NCBI GenBank assembly: GCA_025455085.1
Contig: JALONF010000202.1
Coordinates: 1-6,612 of the forward strand
DNA: 6,612 bases
Reading direction: 5' to 3'
Origin: Ignavibacteriaceae bacterium
GTDB taxonomy: Bacteria; Bacteroidota; Ignavibacteria; Ignavibacteriales; Ignavibacteriaceae
Positions 1 to 6,463 of this stretch are shown here, in pieces. The notes below the pieces were generated by a model. That model searched no databases and was not told where the DNA came from. It saw only the letters and a program-made list of their open reading frames with translations. The first letter of the stretch is position 1. Every line of letters begins with the position of its first letter. Position numbers and translations under genes: made by a program.

Positions 1-68
1 TTGATTTACCTGATATTAAGTATGAAGAGCAGGAAAAAGGAAAAAAACCTGATACCACAATTCGTTGA
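1..68 (+). CDS. 3' end of an unidentified upstream gene (partial)
   Basis: The frame starting at base 3 is open to a TGA at 66-68 and gives about 21 residues. They form a hydrophilic, lysine- and glutamate-rich tail ending in DTTIR. The stop lies 18 nt before the lspA start, as expected of an upstream gene in the same operon. The frame starting at base 1 is also open, to TGA 88-90, but its composition looks less like a real protein tail. No conserved motif is visible. Related genomes often have a DksA/TraR-type regulator or ileS just before lspA, but nothing in these residues confirms either one. Confidence 0.4.
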   Translation, partial: DLPDIKYEEQEKGKKPDTTIR

Positions 69-72
69 AGAC

Positions 73-80
73 AGAGAGGA
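73..80 (+). promoter_or_regulatory. Shine-Dalgarno sequence for lspA
   Basis: AGAGAGGA ends 6 nt before the TTG at 87-89. It decides the lspA start: TTG is the only candidate that keeps the first membrane segment and the conserved DQ motif, and the next in-frame ATG (about 192) would remove both. Confidence 0.65.
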
Positions 81-86
81 CCCAGC

Positions 87-776
87 TTGAGAATATTATA
101 TCTGACACTCGGAGTAATTATAGCCGATCAGATTTCGAAGTTTTATATAAAGGGAATTTCAATTCCCTTATTAAATATAAAATTTGAGGGGATGTATTTA
201 GGCGAATCAATATCTGTTATTGGTGATTTCTTTAGAATAACATTTACTGAGAATCCTGGAATGGCATTTGGTTTCGACCCGGGATCAGACTTCAAGCTTT
301 TCATTTCCGTTTTTTCCTTAGTAGCAAGCATAGGTTTGCTGGTCTATCTTTTTACTGTCCGGAAAAAATCTCTTAGTCTAAAAATTGCAATCGCATTAAT
401 ACTCGGCGGTGCAGTTGGAAATGTTATTGACAGAATGTTCTATGGGTTAATATATGATTATGCCCCGCTTTTCTATGGAAAAGTTGTTGACTTTTTTGAT
501 TTCGATTTCTTTAACTTTTCTATTTTTGGAAGAAGTTATGATAGATGGCCTATCTTCAATATTGCTGATGCTGCCGTTTCAGTTGGAGTATTAATTCTTC
601 TGTTCTTCTACAAGCACCACGAAGCAGAAGATAAGAGGAGCAGGGAAGCCGCTGAAGAATTAGATAAGCAAAGTAATGCAGAAAAATTAATTTCTGATAA
701 CGAACCGTCTTCGAAAAATATAAATGATGGATTGAGCGATGGCGAAGCTGATAAAGGAAAAGAAATATCGGTTTGA
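87..776 (+). CDS. lspA: Lipoprotein signal peptidase (signal peptidase II)
   Basis: This inner-membrane aspartic protease cleaves the signal peptide of prolipoproteins after their cysteine has been lipidated. Visible family motifs are DQ at residues 14-15, NPGMAFG at 56-62, GNVIDR at 111-116, VVDF at 133-136 and FNIAD at 157-161. By comparison with the family, D135 and D161 are the catalytic pair. Hydrophobic segments lie at roughly 1-20, 70-90, 98-115 and 162-174. The stretch between the two aspartates is longer than in Proteobacterial LspA and rich in Phe and Asp, as in Bacteroidota-type enzymes. At 229 residues the protein exceeds the usual 150-170, mainly because of a charged tail of about 55 residues after the last membrane segment. 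The start is TTG with a good Shine-Dalgarno sequence. The 3' end overlaps the next gene by 38 nt, which suggests co-transcription and coupled translation. Confidence 0.95.
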   Translation: MRILYLTLGVIIADQISKFYIKGISIPLLNIKFEGMYLGESISVIGDFFRITFTENPGMAFGFDPGSDFKLFISVFSLVASIGLLVYLFTVRKKSLSLKIAIALILGGAVGNVIDRMFYGLIYDYAPLFYGKVVDFFDFDFFNFSIFGRSYDRWPIFNIADAAVSVGVLILLFFYKHHEAEDKRSREAAEELDKQSNAEKLISDNEPSSKNINDGLSDGEADKGKEISV

Positions 777-1728
777 AGTTCCCGATGGGAAAAAGAAAGA
801 GCGATTAGATCTCTTTCTAACTCATGCCATTGAAAATGCAACCCGCTCTAAAGTTCAAAAACTTATTGATGCAAATCTTGTTATAGTTAATGGAGCTATA
901 GTAAAAGCCAATTACCAGGTTAAACCTTCTGATCTAATTGAAGCTGTCCATCCAATATCACCACGACCAGAAGATGTAGAGCCTGAAGATATTCCACTTG
1001 ATATTATTTATGAAGATGATTATCTGATAATTATCAACAAGCCTGCCGGAATGGTTGCTCATCCTGCTTATGCTAATTACACGGGTACTCTTGTAAATGC
1101 GCTTCTTCATCATACAAAAAAACTTAGTGACTTAAATGAACCCGGGAGACCGGGAATTATTCATCGTCTCGACAAAGATACAAGCGGACTTCTTGTTGTT
1201 GCCAAGGATGATTATACTCACGCAAAAATTGCCGAGCAGTTCAGTAAACGTACAGTTGAACGTGAATATCACGCTGTCTGCTGGGGAAAATTTAAAGAGC
1301 AGAAAGGTGAAATAAATTTTAACATTGTACGCAGCAAAAAGGATAGAAAGAAATTTTCAATAAGCGAAAGTGAAGGAAGAACAGCTCTTACATTATACGA
1401 AGTTCTTGAAGAGTTTGAGTTTACTTCATATCTGAAAATAAACTTAAAGACAGGACGAACTCACCAAATCAGAGTTCATTTATCTGGAATCGGGAAGCCT
1501 GTTTTTGGCGATCCTACTTATGGAGGAAGACAAATTATTTATGGTTCCGAGCAGCCTAAAATAAAAGCACGGGTTCAGAACCTTCTCGATATAATGCCGA
1601 GACAAGCATTGCACGCAAAAACTGTTGGATTCTTTCATCCAATAGAAAAAAAGAAAATGTTTTTCAATTCCGAACTGCCTGATGATATGAAGTTATTACT
1701 TAAAAAGCTTAAAACAACTGAAGCCTAA
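739..1728 (+). CDS. rluD: RluD-family 23S rRNA pseudouridine synthase
   Basis: Members of the RluA/RluD family isomerise specific uridines in large-subunit rRNA to pseudouridine. An S4-type RNA-binding domain spans about residues 16-75, with the typical RLDLFLTHA start and a VNG turn at 50-52. The catalytic domain follows. It contains NKPAGMVAHPA at 100-110, the signature HRLDKDTSG at 142-150 with catalytic D145, and the late motif TGRTHQIRVHL at 238-248 followed by GDPTYGG at 257-263. The length of 329 residues is normal. The ATG at 739 lies inside the end of lspA and only weak purine-rich sequence precedes it, so translation may be coupled to lspA. No better in-frame start is visible. The family is certain. 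The exact target uridines (RluD-type 1911/1915/1917 in E. coli numbering) are inferred from the S4 plus catalytic-domain layout. Confidence 0.93.
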   Translation: MAKLIKEKKYRFEVPDGKKKERLDLFLTHAIENATRSKVQKLIDANLVIVNGAIVKANYQVKPSDLIEAVHPISPRPEDVEPEDIPLDIIYEDDYLIIINKPAGMVAHPAYANYTGTLVNALLHHTKKLSDLNEPGRPGIIHRLDKDTSGLLVVAKDDYTHAKIAEQFSKRTVEREYHAVCWGKFKEQKGEINFNIVRSKKDRKKFSISESEGRTALTLYEVLEEFEFTSYLKINLKTGRTHQIRVHLSGIGKPVFGDPTYGGRQIIYGSEQPKIKARVQNLLDIMPRQALHAKTVGFFHPIEKKKMFFNSELPDDMKLLLKKLKTTEA

Positions 1729-1786
1729 AAATTATTTTCCATTTGGTTATATTAATAACTGATTTTAATACTTTATTACTACATCC
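1729..1786 (+). promoter_or_regulatory. AT-rich gap before cysS with a weak promoter-like sequence
   Basis: This 58-nt gap between rluD and the first cysS ATG is the largest non-coding stretch in the window. TTGGTT at 1743-1748 and TAATAC at 1766-1771 are 17 nt apart and could be a poor sigma-70-like pair. A short inverted repeat (GTTAT/ATAAC, 1746-1759) overlaps it. There is no convincing terminator for rluD, so read-through into cysS is also possible. Confidence 0.2.
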
Positions 1787-1897
1787 ATGCTGAAATTATA
1801 CAACACACTGACAAAGCAAATTGAGGAATTGGAATGTACATCTGCGGACCGACTGTTTACGATTATTTTCATATCGGCAACGCACGTACTTTCATAA
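1787..1897 (+). pseudogene. cysS: Displaced N-terminus of cysteinyl-tRNA synthetase (out of frame)
   Basis: Reading from ATG 1787 gives MLKLYNTLTKQIEEL, which closely matches the usual start of CysRS (MLKIFNTLTRQKEEF in E. coli). The frame then runs into unrelated residues and stops at TAA 1895-1897. The rest of CysRS continues in another frame from MYICGPT at 1834. In E. coli 24 residues (72 nt) separate the two start-side landmarks, while here there are 47 nt, so about 25 nt appear to be missing near 1829-1833. As written, this short frame cannot be joined to the enzyme. It is either the remnant of a deletion, an assembly error, or now a 36-codon leader overlapping the downstream start. No Shine-Dalgarno sequence precedes ATG 1787. 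Confidence 0.75.
1823..1827 (+). promoter_or_regulatory. Possible Shine-Dalgarno sequence for the truncated cysS frame
   Basis: GAGGA lies 6 nt before ATG 1834. It is also coding sequence (Glu-Glu) of the displaced N-terminal fragment, so its ribosome-binding role could be accidental. It gives a plausible way to translate the main CysRS frame despite the frame break. Confidence 0.4.
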
Positions 1898-3177
1898 TGG
1901 CAGATATCATCCGAAGATATCTTGAATATAAGAATTACAACGTTACTTATGTAATGAATCTGACAGACATTGATGATAAGATCATAAAAAAATCCATCGA
2001 AGAAAAAGTTCCTGCAAGTGAAGTTGCTAAAAAATACTCGGATGCATTTTTTGAGGATATAAAAAGACTGAAGATCAAGCTGGCTACTTTCTATCCCAAA
2101 GCAACTGATAATATTGATGAAATATTAAGAATGATAAAAGCATTAGTTGATGGTGGTGCAGCGTACAATGTGGATGGTAACGTTTTTTATAATGTTTCAT
2201 CCTTTAAACCTTATGGAAAATTAAGTGGTAAAAAAATCGATGAGCTTGAGTCAGGTGCAAGAGTTGAAGTGATGGAAGAAAAACAGGATCCGCTTGATTT
2301 TGCTTTGTGGAAAAAATCAAAAGAAGGCGAACCATTCTGGAAAAGCGAGTGGGGTAATGGTCGTCCGGGCTGGCATATTGAGTGCTCAGCTATGAGCTGC
2401 AAACATCTTGGTGAAACATTTGACATTCACGCTGGTGGAAATGATTTGATTTTTCCTCATCACGAAAATGAAATTGCACAGAGTGAAGCTGCTACAAAGA
2501 AACCTTTTGTTAAGTACTGGCTGCATTTTGGTTTTTTAAATATCAATAAAGAAAAAATGTCAAAGTCACTTGGCAACTTTTTCACCGCGAGGGAAGTGCT
2601 GGCTAAATACTCTGCTGAAGCAATCAGACTTTTCTTTGCCCAAGCTCACTACAGAGGTCCGGTTGATTTTACCAGCGAACTGCTTGATTCGGCAGAAAAA
2701 GGATTGGAAAAACTAAAAAATCTTCGTTCGGCAATAGATTCTGCAATGAATAAGAACAAACCCGGAGGCGTTGACCCGGGCTTCAATTTTCAGCATTTTG
2801 AAAAAAGATTTACAGATGCTCTCGATGACGACTTTAATACACCTCAGGCAGTGGCTGTTATATTTGATTTTGTAAAGGAAGCTAACAGAACTATTGCTGA
2901 AAAGGAAAATCTTCATCTTGATTTTTATATTGCAGCCAGGGATTTTTTAATTAAAACTGCCGATAATGTACTCGGAATTATTTCTTTTAAGGAGAAAGAA
3001 GTGAAGCAGGACTCTTTGCTCGAAAATGAACTAATAAAAATTTTAATTGATATCAGGCTTAAAGCTAAGAACGAAAAGAATTTTCAATTAGCTGATGATA
3101 TCAGAAAAAAGTTAGAGAGCCTTGCTATTACTCTTAAAGATACAAAGGAGGGGACGGATTTTTTTAAGCGCGAATAG
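1834..3177 (+). CDS. cysS: Cysteinyl-tRNA synthetase, main frame lacking the usual first ~24 residues
   Basis: This class I aminoacyl-tRNA synthetase charges tRNA-Cys. All catalytic landmarks are present: MYICGPTVYD at the start, the HIGH-type HIGN at 13-16, TDIDDKI at 44-50, the KMSKS loop at 241-245, and the Zn2+ site C4, C184, H209 and E213 (matching E. coli C28, C209, H234 and E238). The C-terminal helical domain ends with the typical LADDIRKKLE and LKDTKEGT segments. The frame is 447 residues against about 460-490 for the family. What is missing is the first strand region, whose first 15 codons can still be read in another frame from 1787. An in-frame TGA at 1822-1824 prevents extension upstream, although ATT-GGA just before the ATG still encodes the I/V-G that normally precedes this methionine. 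Whether the protein as written folds and works is unknown. A full-length gene starting at 1787 is expected if the junction is an assembly error. Confidence 0.9.
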   Translation: MYICGPTVYDYFHIGNARTFIMADIIRRYLEYKNYNVTYVMNLTDIDDKIIKKSIEEKVPASEVAKKYSDAFFEDIKRLKIKLATFYPKATDNIDEILRMIKALVDGGAAYNVDGNVFYNVSSFKPYGKLSGKKIDELESGARVEVMEEKQDPLDFALWKKSKEGEPFWKSEWGNGRPGWHIECSAMSCKHLGETFDIHAGGNDLIFPHHENEIAQSEAATKKPFVKYWLHFGFLNINKEKMSKSLGNFFTAREVLAKYSAEAIRLFFAQAHYRGPVDFTSELLDSAEKGLEKLKNLRSAIDSAMNKNKPGGVDPGFNFQHFEKRFTDALDDDFNTPQAVAVIFDFVKEANRTIAEKENLHLDFYIAARDFLIKTADNVLGIISFKEKEVKQDSLLENELIKILIDIRLKAKNEKNFQLADDIRKKLESLAITLKDTKEGTDFFKRE

Positions 3178-3180
3178 CTT

Positions 3181-3195
3181 GACTATTAAATAGTC
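3181..3195 (+). repeat. Perfect 15-nt inverted repeat between cysS and the receiver gene
   Basis: GACTATTAAATAGTC has 7-nt arms around a single central A. It starts 4 nt after the cysS stop codon and ends 5 nt before the AAGGAG of the next gene. As DNA it could be a dimeric operator. As RNA it would form only a 5-bp stem with a TTAAA loop and no run of U follows, so it is a poor terminator. Its function is unknown. Confidence 0.35.
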
Positions 3196-3200
3196 TGTTT

Positions 3201-3206
3201 AAGGAG
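3201..3206 (+). promoter_or_regulatory. Shine-Dalgarno sequence for the receiver gene
   Basis: AAGGAG is 6 nt from ATG 3213 but only 3 nt from the overlapping in-frame GTG at 3210. The spacing favours ATG 3213 as the start. Confidence 0.65.
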
Positions 3207-3212
3207 AACGTG

Positions 3213-3599
3213 ATGCAAAAAGAAAAAGGGGTATTATCTTCTATACTATACATTGAAGACGATAGTATAAATCGCGAGATAGTCGGTATGTTTTTAAGAG
3301 ACTATTTCCTGGTTGATACTGCTGCTGATTCTACGGAAGCCCTTGAGAAAATTCATAAGAATAACTATGCAGTTATCTTATTGGACATAAGTCTTTGTAA
3401 AGGACTTAACGGAATGGAACTGGCCAGAGAGATAAAGAAAATAAAAAATTACAAGAACGTTCCGATTATTGCCGTAACTGCTTATGCTCTCAGGGAAGAT
3501 GAAAACCGAATACTTAGCGGCGGGTGTACACATTACATATCTAAACCATTTACAAAAACAGTTCTTCTTGAAAAAATTAATAACGCTTTGGCGAAGTAA
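3213..3599 (+). CDS. Single-domain response regulator (CheY-like receiver)
   Basis: This is a lone phospho-acceptor receiver domain of about 128 residues with no output domain. Visible are the acidic pocket E15-D16-D17, the phosphorylated aspartate D58 (LLDIS), the conserved T89-A90 and K111-P112 (SKPF). Such proteins take a phosphate from a histidine kinase and act by protein contact or as a relay step. No kinase is encoded in the window, so its partner is unknown. The LCKGLNGMEL segment after D58 is slightly longer than in CheY itself and resembles receivers of hybrid kinases. The gene lies 35 nt after cysS on the same strand and may be co-transcribed with it. Its TAA stop (3597-3599) directly abuts the stop codon of the convergent oxidase gene. 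A GTG at 3210 would add one residue. Confidence 0.9.
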   Translation: MQKEKGVLSSILYIEDDSINREIVGMFLRDYFLVDTAADSTEALEKIHKNNYAVILLDISLCKGLNGMELAREIKKIKNYKNVPIIAVTAYALREDENRILSGGCTHYISKPFTKTVLLEKINNALAK

Positions 3600-5078
3600 T
3601 TAACTTTCTGTTTTGAAAATATTTCCACAGCAAAGAATCAGGTTTGGATCAAGAGTCTGTTTTATCTTCCACATTTCACTCATTACTTTCTCATCGTACA
3701 TTTCATAAAGCAATGCTTTTTTATTCTTACCAACTCCGTGTTCTGCTGCAAATGTTCCTCCTGATTTGATTGCAGATAAACACATATTATCATAAAGTTT
3801 TTTTGCTGTCTCAAATTCTTCTGCATTCTTCGGCAGCATATTTAGATGAATATGTGAGTTGCCAAAATGACCGTAGATAACGTAGTCCAATCCTGTTTTT
3901 TCAACATCATTCTTCAACTTAAAATAAAATTTCTTCAACTCTTCATCAGGAACGGCAAAATCGGTTCCCAGCTTTCTCATATTGCGGGATGAAATGAACT
4001 CATTAACCTTTGTGGAAATTCTATGTCGGAATTCTATAAATTTTAATTTATCCTTTTCGTTCATAGCAATCCAGGAGTGGCTGAGATCGCCATTGTGTTT
4101 TTCAATTAGATTAATCCACAAGTCAGTTATTGAATTGCTTGATTCTTCATCCATTTCCTGCTCAAACCATACTGCTGAGTTTGCATCCTCTGGAATATTA
4201 GGAAAATCTTGTCTAAGAAAATCAAGTGCATATTTATCAAAGTATTCTAATGCAAGCGCATCAATGGAAATAGAAGATTTATTTATTCTTGAATTGAAAG
4301 ACTCATTTCTTGATTCTTCAATGAAGTTCAGTCCGTCATCTTCAGAATTAAAGAATATAACAGCAGAGAGAACCATTTGTGGAGCTGGCAGCAATTTCAA
4401 CTTCAGCTTTGTTAATATTCCAAGAGTACCTTCAGAGCCAATGAATAAATCAATTACATCCATATTCTCTCGGCAGAAATAACCTGCAGTATTTTTTGTC
4501 GGAAGAGATTTTACGGATGGAATTTTTAATTCAATTCTTTTCTGATCAGCGGTTGTGATGGATAAATCAAAATTCTTTGCAAAGTATTTACCTCTATCCA
4601 GAACCAACAGATCACCGGATGCTAAAACTATTTCTATCCCAATAACAAAATCCCTCGTAGGTCCATATTTGAACGTCTTCGAACCGGATGCATTGGTTGC
4701 AACTGTCCCGCCCAAAAAACAATTAAGCTCGGTTGGATCAGGAGGATAGTAAAGTTTCCTGGGTTTTAGTTCTTTCAGAAAGTCAGAGAGAAGAACACCC
4801 GGCTCAACGATTGCAAATTGCTCTTCTTCATTTATTTCCAAAATTCTGTTCATCTTTTCGGTCGAAAGAACAATCCCTCCGTTTGGAACACTTCCTCCGG
4901 ACAATCCCGTTCTGTTTCCACAAACCGTAATTTTCGTTTTTTCAGAATTTGCCCGCTTCAGAATTGAGATTACTTCGTCAGTATTCTCCGGATAAATAAC
5001 AGCTTCGCAGTAACCATTTGTGTTAGAAGCATCTTTAAGGTAATCCTGAATTTCGTTCTGTTCTGTTTTTATGATCAT
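3600..5078 (-). CDS. FAD-linked oxidase, GlcD / D-lactate dehydrogenase type
   Basis: This 492-residue flavoprotein belongs to the family that oxidises 2-hydroxy acids such as glycolate, D-lactate or D-2-hydroxyglutarate. The N-terminal FAD-binding (PCMH-type) domain spans about 25-225, with CGNRTGLSGG at 53-62, EPGV at 92-95, YYPPDPTE at 110-117, GGTVATNASGSKTFKYGPTR at 123-142 and GSEGTLGI at 214-221. The C-terminal FAD-oxidase domain has GTDFAVP at 371-377, the metal-site region HFGNSHIHLN at 404-413, EHGVGK at 446-451 and a family-typical LDPNLILCCGNIF end. The metal region departs from the common HxGDGNLH form but keeps both end histidines (H404 and H411). The ATG start overlaps the glycosyltransferase stop as ATGA, and no Shine-Dalgarno sequence is seen, so translation is probably coupled. 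There is no Cys-rich iron-sulfur domain and no GlcE/GlcF neighbour. The substrate cannot be assigned, so glcD is not given as a symbol. Confidence 0.9.
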   Translation of the reverse strand: MIIKTEQNEIQDYLKDASNTNGYCEAVIYPENTDEVISILKRANSEKTKITVCGNRTGLSGGSVPNGGIVLSTEKMNRILEINEEEQFAIVEPGVLLSDFLKELKPRKLYYPPDPTELNCFLGGTVATNASGSKTFKYGPTRDFVIGIEIVLASGDLLVLDRGKYFAKNFDLSITTADQKRIELKIPSVKSLPTKNTAGYFCRENMDVIDLFIGSEGTLGILTKLKLKLLPAPQMVLSAVIFFNSEDDGLNFIEESRNESFNSRINKSSISIDALALEYFDKYALDFLRQDFPNIPEDANSAVWFEQEMDEESSNSITDLWINLIEKHNGDLSHSWIAMNEKDKLKFIEFRHRISTKVNEFISSRNMRKLGTDFAVPDEELKKFYFKLKNDVEKTGLDYVIYGHFGNSHIHLNMLPKNAEEFETAKKLYDNMCLSAIKSGGTFAAEHGVGKNKKALLYEMYDEKVMSEMWKIKQTLDPNLILCCGNIFKTES

Positions 5079-6463
5079 ACTAAATTTTTATTGTGAAGCG
5101 CAATTTCAAGTAATCTTAATTCAGATAAATAATGCGAATACTTTTCTTCGATTGAAATTTTCTCATCAACCCACTCAAAGTTAGCAGTATGTTGAACAAG
5201 TTTAAATAACTTTTTAACACCTGAATCTATATCAATCATTGGAAACGAAGTATCCCTTAAATGATGAACTAGCTTGAGTGTCTCGAATGCATCGAACCAA
5301 TTCTTTCTCTGGTAGTTAAGCTGCTTAATTGATTTGCTATTCTCAAGAATTTTTTCCCAATCTTTGCTGAATCCGCGGCTCTCAAGAAAGTTGTAAAGTT
5401 CCGGGTGGATTTTTTTTGTCTCACTTAAGATTTGACCTGGATTTAGTGATAAATCGGAATGCAATAAGTCTAACCAACCCTTTAAAATGATGTAAATGTC
5501 TGTATCGTAAACAAAAATGTTTTTCTTTTTGGAAGTAAAGTCAATCATACTTCTTCCCGTACCGAATGGCACCCGCCACGATTCTCTTGCGGACGGTTTA
5601 ACCTTAATTGAGTCAATTCTGTTTATTCTGAAGTGCTTTGCTAATTTCTGAAGAAAGTAAAAATCCTCGGCTGCCTTTTTTGTGTTCATCCCGCCAACTT
5701 TAATGTAAGCTTCGTGATCACACGCAACGGTTGAACCAACTGTATGAAAAGCAAAAGGTGATTGTGCAAAAAGAAGTCCTGCAACATAGTGTCTTAAAAA
5801 TATTTCATAAGAAATTATACCAAGCCTGTTTATGCCATCTTCTGAAAGATTATGTTCGAAGTCAACAGTGGCCGCAGAAACATTTTGCTTCTTGAAAAAT
5901 AAACTTATCTCAGAAAGGTAATTTTCTTCAACTAAACAATCTGCATCCAGAGATATTATTAACTTTTTCTCTGAAGTCGTATAATCAAAAACCTGCAAAG
6001 CTGTGTCCATCCCAATTTTTCTTGCAAGACCAACCCCTGCTATTGCCTCATTAAATTCTTTGCCTTCATATGATGCGTCAATCAAGCCTAAATGCATTTC
6101 ATATGATGCGTCAATCAAGCCTAAATGCATACCTGAATTCCAGATAGTTTTTGCTATTTCTTCGGATGATCTTTTATTAATTATTTCTCGAAGAAGCGAA
6201 ATGCTCTTATTATTATCATCTTTTATTTCAGTTGCAGAAGAAACAGAGTTATTAACAACAAAAACTATAAGTGACTTTTGTAAACAAAATCTGTCATTCT
6301 GGGCAAGCGATATTAAAACTCTTTTGATATTTTTAAACTCACAAATAGCAGGAATGACAATCACAGCTCGTACCCCTGAAACTTCAGTCCATTCGAGATT
6401 CCATCGCTTTAAGGATTTTTTCTCAATATAAAAGTCAACATTATCAGGATATGCTTTTTGCAT
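5075..6463 (-). CDS. GT2-like glycosyltransferase, function unassigned, with an internal duplication
   Basis: This 462-residue protein has the outline of a GT-A fold family 2 glycosyltransferase. It shows a VIVIPAICE nucleotide-binding start at 34-42, FVVNNS at 68-73, a metal-binding DAD at 173-175 in a SLDADCLVEENYL context, TVGSTVACDHEAYIKVGGM at 241-259 and AAEDFYFLQKL at 264-273 with an E-D pair as in the catalytic-base region. RKIGMD lies at 148-153. No membrane segment or signal peptide is evident, so it is probably cytosolic. The C-terminal 150 residues are helical-looking and match nothing I recognise. Donor and acceptor are unknown. The unit MHLGLIDASYE occurs twice in a row (112-122 and 123-133) because of an exact DNA duplication, so relatives probably have about 451 residues. 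The start at 6463 overlaps the end of miaA by 20 nt. The stop overlaps the oxidase start, which suggests one transcript for all three genes. Confidence 0.8.
   Translation of the reverse strand: MQKAYPDNVDFYIEKKSLKRWNLEWTEVSGVRAVIVIPAICEFKNIKRVLISLAQNDRFCLQKSLIVFVVNNSVSSATEIKDDNNKSISLLREIINKRSSEEIAKTIWNSGMHLGLIDASYEMHLGLIDASYEGKEFNEAIAGVGLARKIGMDTALQVFDYTTSEKKLIISLDADCLVEENYLSEISLFFKKQNVSAATVDFEHNLSEDGINRLGIISYEIFLRHYVAGLLFAQSPFAFHTVGSTVACDHEAYIKVGGMNTKKAAEDFYFLQKLAKHFRINRIDSIKVKPSARESWRVPFGTGRSMIDFTSKKKNIFVYDTDIYIILKGWLDLLHSDLSLNPGQILSETKKIHPELYNFLESRGFSKDWEKILENSKSIKQLNYQRKNWFDAFETLKLVHHLRDTSFPMIDIDSGVKKLFKLVQHTANFEWVDEKISIEEKYSHYLSELRLLEIALHNKNLV
6065..6130. repeat. Exact tandem duplication, 2 x 33 bp, inside the glycosyltransferase gene
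   Basis: The two copies, 6065-6097 and 6098-6130, are identical base for base. The unit is 11 codons, so the reading frame is kept and 11 residues (MHLGLIDASYE) are repeated. There is no decay between copies and no third copy. This points to a very recent event or an assembly artefact. Confidence 0.97.

Noticed and set aside
608..841. A 77-codon minus-strand open frame across the lspA/rluD overlap.
   Set aside because: Its serine- and leucine-rich composition is what the complement of the charged LspA tail would give, and both plus-strand genes are well supported.
1746..1759. Small hairpin GTTAT-ATTA-ATAAC after rluD as a terminator.
   Set aside because: The stem is 5 bp with a single G-C pair and is not followed by a T run, so it is likely a chance feature of AT-rich DNA.
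2761..2781. Inverted repeat CCCGG/CCGGG within cysS, resembling a terminator stem.
   Set aside because: The arms are only 5 bp, no U run follows, and it lies in mid-gene in the Lys-Pro-Gly-Gly linker of CysRS.
3179..3207. TTGACT after cysS as the -35 box of a promoter for the receiver gene.
   Set aside because: At the proper spacing the -10 position falls on the Shine-Dalgarno sequence AAGGAGA, which does not resemble a -10 box.
3982..4482. A 166-codon plus-strand open frame antisense to the FAD-linked oxidase.
   Set aside because: The opposite strand encodes a continuous protein with many FAD-oxidase motifs. The antisense translation is serine-rich, matches no recognisable family and has no clear ribosome-binding site.
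6003..6431. A 142-codon plus-strand open frame antisense to the glycosyltransferase, also containing the duplicated unit.
   Set aside because: It mirrors the coding strand and shows no family motif. The repeated residues only reflect the 33-bp duplication, and the minus frame has coherent GT2 motifs throughout.
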